From the NCBI RefSeq assembly GCF_050908995.1, contig NC_135119.1, positions 9,300,001 through 9,364,000 on the forward strand: DNA of 64,000 bases, read 5' to 3'. Shown one piece after another: positions 33,850 to 44,818 of the stretch. Source of the DNA: Andrena cerasifolii. Its lineage: Eukaryota > Arthropoda > Insecta > Hymenoptera > Andrenidae. The notes beneath the pieces are model-generated. The model saw only the letters and a program-made list of their open reading frames with translations, had not been told where the DNA came from and did no database searches. Both the position numbers and the translations under genes were made by a program. Position 1 is the first letter of the stretch. Every line of letters starts with the position of its first letter.

Positions 33850-35913
33850 CTAATTGTTGTCGCTATCGCTACTACTTTCATTCATCTCATCCGGCAATAA
33901 AATTCCGATGAGCTCTTCCGGTATTTTCTCGTTCTTATACATACTGTCGTTAAATAAATTTAACATATCATCAGTAATTTTATAATCATAACCGTGTGCA
34001 TTTTTATTTTTCAAATCCAGTTTTATTCTGGTGAGCGCAGCTACTGTTTCTGGGTTTAATCTATTCCTATCTCTATTTTTTATTTGTGCGAGAGTGGAAA
34101 AATATCTTTCGACATCGGCATTTGAATGGGGCAACGATAAGCACAACTGCGCTAGTTTGGATATGTTTGGCAATATACGTTCGTCTTCAGCATTGGCAGT
34201 GATGCTCATTTCGTGCCAGAACTGAGGTAAACTCATTACTTGTAACTTTTCTTTTGCCTCCTCCGAGAAAGTAAACGGCAATAAATACCATTCATTTACT
34301 ACATCGTCATGATCGAATTTAGAATTAAATTTGTTTAAAATACAGTTTAATTGGCCGTGCTGATGTTTGTCAATGTCTAAAGCTGTTCGCGGGTTTAAAA
34401 AACCTAGTGCATTTAAAAATGCGTCATCAAATGGCACTCTATTGACAATATTTTGGAAGGCCGATTGGTAACATTTCTGTACGTTTGAATAAAACTGTAC
34501 CATGTCTTCGTTTTCTTCCAAATTACCATTTGCAATTTCACTCAGTGTAACCATACATCTTGCCCCAGTAAAAATTTTTGTCAGTGGTAGTAAATTATCT
34601 TCATTATTCACATTTATTTTGTGTATATTTGGTTCCTTCAGATATTTAGACTGTAAGAAATTGCCTCCCAATGTTTTCAACAATCTGTAACATTCGGGGA
34701 GCAGGCGGTGAACTAAAACCTTCGAGCTTTGAAATAGTTGGCTGAGTTCAGTAAATATAACTAATATATAATCCATGAATTGCAAATACGCCTTGGTATA
34801 AAGACAATTCAAACTTGAAAATATTCTCTTTGCGACACCAGCACCTTTTTCTGTTGATGCCTCCGCTAACGCGCTAAATAAAACTGTCCACTGATTTAAG
34901 ACTCTTTTTATACATTCAGATAGTACTAGCCACTTAGTTGCCGATGGCTGCCTAACTTTTCGCTTTGCGACCTTCATGAACTGTTGCGTACCTTCTAACA
35001 TACTCAGTCGTTTAGGATTTTGCGAGAAGTACGAATAAAGGGAATGCAGAAACTTCTCAACGTACGGCGGCAGGTATTCGCACGCGTGGCGTGCAGCCAA
35101 ATGTATTGAGTGGCAAATGCACGGTAAGATACAAATTTCGCCATTGTCTGCTACTAAACGAGATATCAATGAATTATGTGCTCCCACCATGACAGTTGTA
35201 TTATCCACGCACACCCCAACCATATTGCTTATAGGCAAATTATACTTCTTTAAAGAATGTCGAAAACACCGATATAAGTTTTCTGCTGTACATTCTTTAA
35301 TCCTAATTAAATCTAATAAGTCTGTACATATCTGTCCTTCGTGAACGTAACGCATTAAAATACACAGACTTTTCATATTGGATGTATCTGTAGTTTCGTC
35401 GATCAAAATCGAGAAAAATTTGCCCTGTACATTTTCTATACTTTTTGTAATAATGGACTTGTTTATTACATTTTTACAAATAGCTGTCATTTTCGTTGGA
35501 CTCAGACTCATGCATTTGAGTACATCTGGGTTTTTGAATGTCTCCTGTGCCATTCTCATAAAATGTACGAAGAACGAGCGAAAGGATTTATTATGCTCTA
35601 TTGCATCAATGCATACTCTTATTTCTGCCACCTTTACCTCGTCTGAAAAATTCATTATTGCTTCACCCATACTTGTTAGTGATCCTTTTCTATATTTCGT
35701 GTTCTCGACATGCTTTTCGCTGTTTGCATGATGATGTAAATTAGATTTGCTTGCTGTAATATATTTGCAGCAAATTGTACACTTTCCCTTGAACGGATCG
35801 TCCTGGACCTGTTGTAGCCAGGATTTGAAGGCTGGGTCCTCCAGCCAAGTTTGGCGAAATGTTTGCCTCTGTGTCTGCCTCTTTACTTTCTTTGCATTGG
35901 GGCCAATGAACAT
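33850..35913 (-). CDS. hAT-family transposase or derived protein, 687 aa, intact frame
   Basis: Uninterrupted single-exon frame. The N-terminal zinc finger has C45 and C48 (GKCTICCKY) with histidines 61-68 (LHHHANSEKH), BED/TTF type. The RNase H-like core includes SILIDETTDTSNM (D172), GVCVDNTT (D237) and the Cys/His motif CICHSIHLAARHAC near 265-278. The hAT dimerisation domain, LSLPHSNADVERYFSTLAQI, lies near the C-terminus. The tail is acidic and Ser-rich (NESSSDSDNN). Similar proteins include ZNF862/KIAA1586-like hAT derivatives. Terminal inverted repeats of a mobile unit were not found. A partial second copy of the finger lies upstream at 36043-36327. It may be a recent active element or a domesticated gene; the sequence alone does not decide. 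Confidence 0.88.
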   Translation of the reverse strand: MFIGPNAKKVKRQTQRQTFRQTWLEDPAFKSWLQQVQDDPFKGKCTICCKYITASKSNLHHHANSEKHVENTKYRKGSLTSMGEAIMNFSDEVKVAEIRVCIDAIEHNKSFRSFFVHFMRMAQETFKNPDVLKCMSLSPTKMTAICKNVINKSIITKSIENVQGKFFSILIDETTDTSNMKSLCILMRYVHEGQICTDLLDLIRIKECTAENLYRCFRHSLKKYNLPISNMVGVCVDNTTVMVGAHNSLISRLVADNGEICILPCICHSIHLAARHACEYLPPYVEKFLHSLYSYFSQNPKRLSMLEGTQQFMKVAKRKVRQPSATKWLVLSECIKRVLNQWTVLFSALAEASTEKGAGVAKRIFSSLNCLYTKAYLQFMDYILVIFTELSQLFQSSKVLVHRLLPECYRLLKTLGGNFLQSKYLKEPNIHKINVNNEDNLLPLTKIFTGARCMVTLSEIANGNLEENEDMVQFYSNVQKCYQSAFQNIVNRVPFDDAFLNALGFLNPRTALDIDKHQHGQLNCILNKFNSKFDHDDVVNEWYLLPFTFSEEAKEKLQVMSLPQFWHEMSITANAEDERILPNISKLAQLCLSLPHSNADVERYFSTLAQIKNRDRNRLNPETVAALTRIKLDLKNKNAHGYDYKITDDMLNLFNDSMYKNEKIPEELIGILLPDEMNESSSDSDNN

Positions 35914-36042
35914 GCTATCACTGCCTATTCATAAAACACTCATTTTTATTCACACGCTATTAAAAAGCAATTTCAAGTAAATAATCATTGAAGAAAGAAA
36001 CTACGTTCCGTTTATAATTCTATGATTTGAGATACTAATAAA

Positions 36043-36327
36043 TTAAAGGTATATCTGACTTGAATCAGTCGCTACATCCGTGCTTGTTGCTTCATCCGTG
36101 CTCGTGAGTGGTTCTCTTCCATATTCCATGTTCATGATATGCTCTTGGCTCTTTGCATGATGCTGTAAATTAGATTTGCACGCTGTGATATATTTGCTAC
36201 AAATTGTACATTTTCCCTTGTACGGGTCGTCCTGGACTTGTTGTAGCCAGGATTGAAAGGCTGGGTGCTCCAGCCAGGCATGGCAAAATGCTTGTCTCTG
36301 CCTCTTTACGTTCTTTGTAACTGGCAT
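36043..36327 (-). pseudogene. Duplicated zinc-finger leader of the hAT protein
   Basis: The 94-residue frame is closely similar to residues about 8-85 of the neighbouring transposase: AFCHAWLEHPAFQSWLQQV versus TFRQTWLEDPAFKSWLQQV, then GKCTICSKYIT with its histidines and a Thr/Asp-rich tail (STDEATSTDVATD). It has no transposase core. Flanking DNA is duplicated too: 35920-36060 matches 36340-36445 and 36664-36725. It ends GATTCAAGTCAGA, where the third leader copy at about 36705 reads GATTCAAGTAAGA, a good donor, so it may have been an exon whose donor decayed. A truncated duplicate is likeliest; a short expressed finger protein is possible. Confidence 0.65.
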
Positions 36328-36444
36328 GATGAAAATGGTATCACTGCCTACTCATAAGACACTAATTTTTGTTCACCCAATTTTAAGAAGCAATTTCACG
36401 AAAATAATCATTGAACAAAGAAACTACGATCAGTTTATAATTCT

Positions 36445-36664
36445 ACTAGCTTTACTACTCGGCTTCGCCTGAAATTTAGGTTCTGATTTTATAAAAGAAA
36501 AAATTTTTTTTATTTTTTTTTGGTGAAAATAGTCACATTTATCTGGATCAGCCAGGCATAATGAGCCGAGGTACATTTCGTGACCCCCGAGTTTACCGTT
36601 CAAAAGTTTTTAGGCGGCAGACAAACACACAAACATACGAACGAAACACTTTCTGCTTTATAGT
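36445..36664 (+). mobile_element. SINE/RTE-like repeat, full-length copy
   Basis: Begins ACTAGCTTTACTACTCGGCTT, passes a T-rich run, and ends near GACAAACACACAAACATACG and CTTTCTGCTTTATAGTA. The same unit occurs in the same orientation at 56315-56526 and truncated at 17396-17466. The ACTCGGCTTCGCC start and the ACAAACA end resemble RTE-derived short elements of insects. It interrupts the duplicated leader sequence upstream of the zinc-finger copy. Confidence 0.8.
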
Positions 36665-37164
36665 ATCAGATGATTTGAGACACTAATAAATTAAAGATAT
36701 ATCTTACTTGAATCAGTCTCTACATCTCCGGTTATAAAAGCTGCATTGCTATGTCTAGCAATGCTGGCAAGACTGGCTATGTATAAAATATCCATTGTTA
36801 GTACATTTCGAATATAAAAACATATCATTTCTACAATTCGGTTGATGCAAAAGTATTAAGTATTTGTCTTACATGATTCCTTATTCATATTGTAACTTCA
36901 ATCACAGAATGAGAAACTATAAAAATGTTCAGGAATCAATCCGTCTCGCGTGGCGTCTACAAAAGCACAGTACCTGTACGGACTACGTAATACTACGGAT
37001 GATTCAAAAAAAGAAAGCGTGGGTTCTGTCGGTGCGTGGCCCGTGACGTCATTTGGTCTTGGCTTGGCTTGGCGCTGGCGTCGGTACATCCGTGACGTCG
37101 CATTGGGTGCGTTCCGATTCACGCATACTACGCATGAAGTGTAGAGGATAACCGTTCCGCTTTA

Positions 37165-37351
37165 AGGTGCGTTTTGACGTGACACTGAAGTCATGACATT
37201 CACTGTCGTGACACTGTATTACAGCGTGAATCAAATGTTGCAACATCGTCACGGTTTTTAGATGTCACGATGTTGTAACATTTGATTCACGCTATAATAC
37301 AGTGTCATGGCAGCGAATGTCATGACTTTAGTATCATGTCAAAACGCTCCT
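37165..37351. mobile_element. Foldback miniature element (187 bp)
   Basis: AGGTGCGTTTTGACGTGACA pairs with TGATACTAAAG..GTCAAAACGCTCCT through arms of about 85 bp. GATTCACGCTATAATACAGTG pairs with CACTGTATTACAGCGTGAATC. The flanks both read TTA, a 3-bp target duplication. The loop is about 15 nt, so the element can form an almost complete hairpin. Confidence 0.85.
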
Positions 37352-37512
37352 TTAGTTACTGCGCGTCACTGGTGGTACAGAGAATTCCCTAGAATCCTTT
37401 CCTTAGAGAGACAGGTGATATTCACCCATGTTTCCCCAGTACGCCGCCCCGTGATGATTAACTTCGGTGATCTTACGGGAACCGGTGTTTCCATCACGGC
37501 CATGGCCGCTGG

Positions 37513-37731
37513 TGGATCCTCTGGAAAGAGAATATTATTGAGTACCCGCCTTTTTGAGTATTGTCAAATTCACTTTATAAACAAAATACAAACTTAAATG
37601 TAATAAAATACTCCAATAACGTGTCGTGCTACGAAATATTAATATCAACAACGCATGTTTCGTTTATAAAGTAAGTTTGACAGTTTTCAGAAAGGCGGGT
37701 ACTCAATAATCTTCTCTCTCTAGAGGATCCA
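37513..37731. mobile_element. Miniature inverted-repeat element (219 bp)
   Basis: TGGATCCTCTGGAAAGAG and CTCTCTCTAGAGGATCCA form the ends. GAGTACCCGCCTTT and AAAGGCGGGTACTC, then CACTTTATAAAC and GTTTATAAAGT, extend arms of about 70 bp. It lies about 500 bp before the Elongin A start. Confidence 0.8.
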
Positions 37732-38231
37732 AAATGGCGGATGCGCATACTCACCTCTGCTCACCTCTTCAGTGCTTTAGTGTAGGTGCATACATACGCG
37801 TGCATCCATATGACGTGTTGCTGCGCTTGCTGCGTGTTGCGTAGCACTAACTGGTTGAGAGCGAATCCCTCGGAATTAATAATTTTACGCAATTTCTTCC
37901 GCACGTATTAAGCTCACTCTGCAATCAGATTTATTAGTACACGGTGTAAATCATTGTGCCCTCGAGGCATTTTTATGATATTAATTTCTATCTAGAAATA
38001 AAATTAATTCCATTGAATCGGTAAAAATGATCGTTCATTATTTTCAATTCACTTTGAGCAAGACAATATTGTCTATTTCCTGATCCTCTTACGATTGTAA
38101 AATAGTTGATGGAACTTACCTTGTGTCTAATAGAAGTAAATTTCTATTGAAACTACCTTTCTCGCCCGATCGTCGTATCCATCTGTCCATGAATACGGGA
38201 CAACAGCAGTCAGCAGCTGGCAGCCGCAACA

Positions 38232-41200
38232 ATGTCTGTAGAGGATAAAATTAAGCATTATCAGCGAAATATTGAAAAATGCGATGACAATGAGGATAGA
38301 GTATGTATTACTCAACTAATATTCACCTCCCCTAACTTCTAGCGACGTGTGCGACGATGCAGTTCCTTTAATATCGTTTCAGTATAACCTCGCGACGATG
38401 TCTAAACACAGTGACGATGATATCTAAATCTGATGTATTATTTTCACGATTGTAATCTGTACACTACAAACTATTATCTTATTTTTTTGGCTCTAAGATA
38501 TAAATAAATTTCTTCGAAGTTTGCGGCTATTTATTTCGATTACGCTTTATTTCCCCTACGAAAACAACACTTATACGGAAATGTACGATCCTTTAGCTGA
38601 CTTTATTTGTATTAATTTTAGTATATATATGTATCGAATGATAATATTATTTTAATAAACATCTATGGATTTGTATTTTATATCCTCTTCATTTTACTCG
38701 TTCGTCCTCCTTCATGTTCGATGTTCATAATTCTTCAATGTGTTCGTCTATTCCGTTAACGTATTGGCTTTTAATACTTCTGGCTTCCGATATGTTACAG
38801 ATACTACATTGTATTTCGAAGCTATCCAATTTACCAGTGACAGTGCAACACCTTCAGGAGACCGGCGTAGGGCGCACGGTAAATGCCTTAAGGAAATACG
38901 ACGGCGGTATAGGGGATGCTGCTAAAGCACTTGTCGCCAAATGGAAAGCAATGGTTGCCAGCGAGGAAACTAGCGAAGGCGAGGACGAGGATGAGGCTTG
39001 CGTTCCCGATGCGCCTGAAAGTTACAGCGATGGTCGAGGATCTCCGAAACAGGACGAAAGCTCTATAAGGTACAGTGAAAAATTTGCTTTCAGACTAACA
39101 TGATTTCTGAAATTAGAGAATTTTTATCCTGCTGTTAGATGAATAAGAAACGTAAACATGTTGAATATAAAAGTACAAATGTGTACTGCCGAAAACGGAT
39201 ATTAAATTTAATCGCACAGCGGCGGAGTAGTGGTGAATTATAATTGTTCTTTTGGTGCAAATAAAAGGGCATTTAATGTGATTTTTCAGACATAAAATCG
39301 AGGAGACTGGAAAACAATTACATAGGCATAAGGCAGAGAAAAGTGAGATATCAAACACAGCTCATAGTAGTAAGTATGCTTCCAAACAAGAGCTCAAAGT
39401 AAAATCTGAAAAGACTCCGTCGAAAAGTAACTGCGACGTTGCTAAAAGCTCAAGCGGCGAATCGGAGAAACCAAAGAAGCATGATAAGAATAAGCATAGT
39501 CACAAACATCATTCAAAAACTGAGAAAGAATGTGGGAAGGATAATAGAAGTGCCTCTAAGAAAGATGAAGTTTATGGGTCTAAGCACCAGAGTCATACTA
39601 AATCCGACGGCTTAGAGAAATACTCCACTAAGCCGGATAATGGTGATTTGCATAAAACCAATGAAGAGAATTATAAGAAGCGAAAGAACGACGGCTCGGG
39701 TAGTACACGGAAGGAGAATAAACGAAGAAAGAACTCGGAGAGCGAAAGCGACGAAGGCAAGCTTCACGTATCTTCCAGCTCTGAGAAGCATAAGAATAAT
39801 GCTACGTATAGTACAATTAAAATAAAGGAAGAGCCCAAGGATAAAGATGTGATAAGTAAGATTGAGATCAAGCAGGAAAAGAAAGACGTCCAAGAGAAAT
39901 TGAAGGCGTGTTCTAAGAAAAGCGATTCATCTAGTAGTAAGTTGAAGGAGAGTGGGGAGAAACATAAGTATAAAATCGAGGCTCAAGCGAGTCATAGTAA
40001 AGACGAAATTAAAAGAGCAGATAGCTGCCATTCCAGCGTAGAGTCTTCAGAGTCAAAGCATCACAATAGTTCCTCTAGCGATAAGCATTGTGATAAAAGT
40101 AAGGATAGAAGTAAAAAGAAGGATTGTAAAGATGGAAAAGGTAAACAGGAGAGCAAAAGTAGCAAAGATGCAAAGCACTCGAAGCATGGGTCAAAGGAGC
40201 CGAAGGAAGTGGTAAAGATCAAGCAGGAAATTAATGGCGATGAAGGAATCGATTGCAATTCCGGTTAGTTTGTAAATATACATGTTGCTTTCAAGATAAC
40301 CAGAAAACATATTTGTAACTGCTGTGGCTTTTTATTTAAATAGCGTTGAATAAATTTAATTTACTACTGTATTACTGCGTTTAAAACGCTTATATGCATA
40401 CAATGATTTAAATAAAGTGCTAGTATATTTTTCTACAATAATGGTGCGTTAAAGCAATACTCCCTTTTTAATACCGATTCGAAAAATTTAGTTTATCGCA
40501 GTGACATACATTTTTCGGCTCTAAAATGTTTCATTGATGCTTATCGGTATATTTTATTTTCGTGTATAGGTGCTAGTTTCGCAGAAGCACTTGGTATGTG
40601 CACAATGGCTCAGCCATCTAGGAAACGCATTAATAATACCTCTACAAACGCAAGTTCAGCAAAAATGGTTAAACCAGAACCGACGGCTACAACTAATAAG
40701 AAACCAGTAGTTCAGTTGAAACCTGAACCAACGAATAATGATCCTTTACAAGTAATTTGCACAATATAATATAGTACATTTACAGCAATTTAAGCTGTTT
40801 CAGCTGCATGACAAAGTTACGAAATTTGTGAACATTATAAATGTAATGGATATTTTTCGTTACAGCCACCATCTCTTTTATCATCAAATATAAAATTAGA
40901 ACCGTTAAGTGTGGATTTGGCATCTACACTGCCTGAAATTAGTCCCAATTATAAGCCACTGCCATATATCAACCCTATGCATCGCAAGGAAGAAGACAAA
41001 GTTCTTACCGACGTGATTTATGTTAAAAATCAAAGGTATAGCAAGTTTCGTAATTCTTGAAAACTTTGAATAATTGTAGGGATATCTATAAGGGCTAATA
41101 CACTCATCTTCAATTCTAGGACAAAAGTCTATTCTGGAAATAAATCTGCTTATACGACCGTACCAACTCTGTTTGAATTGTGTATAAGAGTGCTAATCGA

Positions 41201-42999
41201 GAACATTGACGGTAAGTGATGTAGAGTAATAATTCTTCACTTTGTGCCTAAAGTACAACCTTTACATATTACTTAAGCACAAGAGAACTATACCAATCCT
41301 TTTTATTATAATTTTATACTCTTTGAAAAACAAAAGATCTGCAAGTATTATTGGCACTTGTACTTAAAACCAAAACAATTCAGAACCAAACTGTTCCCTG
41401 AACCATTTTTATACCTCTAAAAAGGAAGGAGTTACGTATTTTGATGTCATGTGTTAGGGGTCGTCCTTAAATTACATAAGGCTTTTTTTTTGGGGGGGGT
41501 CGCGAAATTTTTACGTTTTCTTAGAAGGGGGGGGGGCGGAGTCAGGTAGCGTCTTACGTAATATTTTTTAATCTAATTTTCAATAAATACAAATCCCATA
41601 ATTAATGTTCCAGAAAAGTAGTTTTAGTTTCAATTTCCCGAAACCGAGTTAAATGAATTATATAAACCTTTAAAAGAATTTTAATAACTGAACAAAAATT
41701 AAACGTAAAAAATATTACGTAAGAACGGGGTTGCAATATCAAATCACGACCCCTTAAGTGTATGATTTTTGTAAAATTATTTGCTACGTATTCTGATGTT
41801 TTTATTTTTTTCTTACATGTAGCACTAGAATTTACTGGCGGTGTGCCGTTTGACATAATAAAACCAGTTTTGGAACGTGCAACATCAGATCAATTATTTA
41901 TGCTGGAACATTACAATCCTTATTTAATCGGCGATACAGATAGTTTATGGCAGTTTCATTCTAATCGCGAATTTAGAAATAAACAAAGGGAAGAAATGGA
42001 AACGTGGCGTGAAATGTACATGGTATGTATTTTCTGCAAAATAATTGTAAATATCAATTTTTGGTACAGTCTTATACAATTCTTATTGGAGCAATAAAAC
42101 ATATATCCATAACATATATATGTGTCGAATAATAATATGTTACTGACATGTTGTACATCGTTTCTGTATAATATATGATTTGTACTGTATGGCAGCGCTG
42201 TCTGGACGAAAGGGAAGCAAAACTGAAAACGCTTACTGCTAATATAAAACAATCGATAGACAAATCTCTCCCAGTAAGATCTACGAAGCTTGCATACGTG
42301 GATAATGTTGTTAAACCTCCGAGGAATGTCCTGAAAAAGCAAGCTAAATATGGCACTGCAAATTGTGTGCCTAATACGGCATCTAGTTTAAAAAAGAAAT
42401 TAATTAGCGGTGGAGGTCCTGCAGCTGCAACGAACATTGCAGTTCCGCCGCCACCTATAGCTCGCACCAAAACATGTAAGTGTTTTTGTTTTTGATAGTA
42501 ATTTTCAAAATGTGTAAAAGTGCATAATTCGGGAATGAAAATATTAAAATATTTCTTGTAATAGTAATAATACTGTGCAATTTATATACTATTATATGTA
42601 CTGTGCCCGGATGGAAAGAAGTCGGTTGAAATTTCACAGAGGCAAGAGGGGTTTTTCGCTCGCATTGGCTCCCGCCGCCCGTGTCCCGTATGCTTACTTT
42701 GTATTTGTCGACGTTGTCGCGCCGGCCAATAGGGATATACTATTCGGGCCTGATATTCGGACCCTAGAGTTTCTCGACCGACTTCTTTCCATCCGGGCAC
42801 AGTACACTAACATTACTAACCATACGATTGATTTTTCTAACAAAGCAAATTGATGTTAGAATATTCTTAAGTGTTCAACGACATATTTTTTATGCTACAA
42901 TTTCTCAATTGCTTCATAGCGTCTGGTGTTCTGAAGAAAACGAAAGCACCTTTAATGGCGAAAGCTCTGCAACTAATAAAAGGACGCTACAAACGGTAG
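38232..42999 (+). CDS. EloA: Elongin A, complete, 9 exons, 771 aa
   Basis: Elongin A raises RNA polymerase II elongation rate and is also the substrate receptor of an Elongin BC-Cul5 ubiquitin ligase. Exons: 38232-38300, 38801-39069, 39290-40263, 40570-40751, 40866-41035, 41120-41211, 41823-42022, 42196-42475, 42920-42999; GT-AG and in phase. Residues about 24-75 form the TFIIS N-terminal (LW) domain with LPVTVQHLQETGVGRTVNAL. Residues 113-437 are a Lys/Ser-rich linker with several IKxEP/IKQE motifs. The BC-box TLFELCIRVL (from T571) binds Elongin C and is followed by the F-box-like region FTGGVPFDIIKPVLERAT and LWQFH. The last exon is only 80 nt and encodes APLMAKALQLIKGRYKR, the family's conserved end. 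Intron 6 carries a repeat and intron 8 a miniature element. Confidence 0.95.
41455..41750. repeat. Dispersed repeat in Elongin A intron 6
   Basis: AACCGAGTTAAATGAATTATATAAACC and preceding sequence back to GTCGTCCTTAAATTAC are the reverse complement of about 11600-11800 in RpS27A intron 1, including the poly-G/poly-C stretch and the CTGACTCC block. Class unknown. Confidence 0.7.
42601..42802. mobile_element. TA-flanked miniature element in Elongin A intron 8 (202 bp)
   Basis: CTGTGCCCGGATGGAAAGAA and its exact complement form the ends, and TA flanks both sides (42599-42600, 42803-42804). This matches Tc1/mariner-type insertion. The interior is GC-rich relative to the intron. Confidence 0.88.
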
Positions 43000-43577
43000 T
43001 TTATACAATTTTTGGTAATATTCAGCACCTTATGTAAGTCACGCATCAATTCACAATTCACGTTACGTTTATGTATAAATATTTCATGTCAGTTCACACT
43101 TTCTGTTATCTCGTACACTAACGAAATAATGTTTTCTGATCGGAAATGTGTTCCCATGACATTCACATACTGAGTTAGGGATTTCGAAATTTATCAAGTT
43201 CAACATACCCGAATATTCTATAGTTCAAATCTGCTGTAAATATTATAATCAGGTTCATAAATTATACAGAAGGAAGGATATAAATACTTAGATCTTTTAC
43301 AAATCACACTGAACTTTTCTTATACAGGAATGTCAAGCAAACCGTCATAATATTTCTCATTTAAAGTAAATTATGAACTGTAACTTAAGTAACAAATTTT
43401 GAAGATATTTTTTCTTAGTCGAAGAAAGTAACAGTTGACAAGGGGCGATCGCGCACTGAATGAACGCCTTTTCATATTTGACTGTATTCGAGTTTGAAAT
43501 GCAAACGCCGAATATTTTTAGAATGTATCGTTGGCAAAAAAAAAACGGCTTCGAACATCGTGGTTCTCTGTTATATT

Positions 43578-43742
43578 AGGCCGGGTACAGACTTGAGGCA
43601 GGAACGCGAACGAGGCAAGCCAAGACAGAATGAGCATGCATATGTTGAACGTTCGTGAAGTTCACAGACGTGCAACACTTGCATGCTCATTCTGCCTTGG
43701 CTAGCCTCGTTCGCGTTCGTGCCTCAACTCTGTACCCGGCCT
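43578..43742. mobile_element. Foldback element with TATATT target duplication (165 bp)
   Basis: AGGCCGGGTACAGA and TCTGTACCCGGCCT are the ends. The arms continue through GGCAGGAACGCGAACGAGGC and AAGGCAGAATGAGCATGCA over about 70 bp. Both flanks read TATATT, giving a 6-bp target duplication. Confidence 0.85.
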
Positions 43743-44644
43743 TATATTTGATAATATATTTGACGAAATAGTATTTTTTTCCCTAGTAGTTACAATATTT
43801 GTAATTATTTACGTGTACACATAATTACTGGAAAATCTAGGTTACTGGTTCTAGTCTAGGTTCTTCCTGATTAAAAACAGAAAATCTCTAATAATGAATT
43901 GCGATTTTTAAAATCTTAAATTTTGTAAAATATGACACAAAGTTGACGGAAAACAAAATTATCCCTTTAAGGATTGAAAATTTGGTTTCCGTGGTTTTAA
44001 TCCAGGACGCTATCTGTGGTTCTTAAGCGACGTGGGAATCATTTATTGCTAGACTTTAACAACGTTCAGCTCGGAAAAGCGTGCGTTCAGTTCGTGATTT
44101 CCCTTAGTTTAATGAAGGACTTCGCACAGCCATGGAATCTATTTTCGTTCGGTTCACTGATTTAAATGAATCGGCATTCTATTTTACAGCTCATACAATT
44201 ACAGTGTTTAGTAATATTTATCCATGTAAAAAAAAAATTCAAAGTTGCGTACATACTAAATATGCACCATTTGTTGCTGTGATTCATTAATTTCGTTAGA
44301 TTACAATTGTAAATATTTGTTTGCGAGGATATCTAGGAAGGTATATAACAGAATAAATATCCTAAAAGCCGACTAAAATTATAACGATTGCTAGTATTAA
44401 GATTGTAATGTGTACTTTGCATTCTTTTATGAGTCACAATAGATCTAAAGTGTTGATAATGTCACGCGTTACGGATCCATATAAAGATGAAGTATATTTA
44501 TAAGCAGTGAATGAAACATGTAACGATGCATTGAAAAATGCTTTCTTGAATGAATTAACAATATTTAGAAAATTATAATATTTACTTATTTTATTAATTG
44601 GAAGTAAGCAGCATTCGACATGTTTTCAAAAGAATGCTGTAAGG

Positions 44645-44818
44645 CAGTGCTGCCCAACTTAAGCCCCAGAGCTTAAATACCTTCTCCCACTCTATCGCCG
44701 TTAGTCTGCATAGGAAACAAGTTGATAACGCGTTGTGTGCGCACTTCCCACAAACAAAATGCGGCATATAGAGGGGGGCGAAGGCACGCAAGAGGCCCCG
44801 GACGCGGGGGCAGCACTG
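44645..44818. mobile_element. Possible hAT-type miniature element
   Basis: CAGTGCTGCCCAACTT and GGGGGCAGCACTG are short inverted ends, and the interior is GC-rich. An 8-bp duplication is not visible, so the assignment is tentative. Confidence 0.45.

Noticed and set aside
34031..35980. Plus-strand frames opposite the hAT transposase
   Set aside because: Antisense shadows with no recognisable content.
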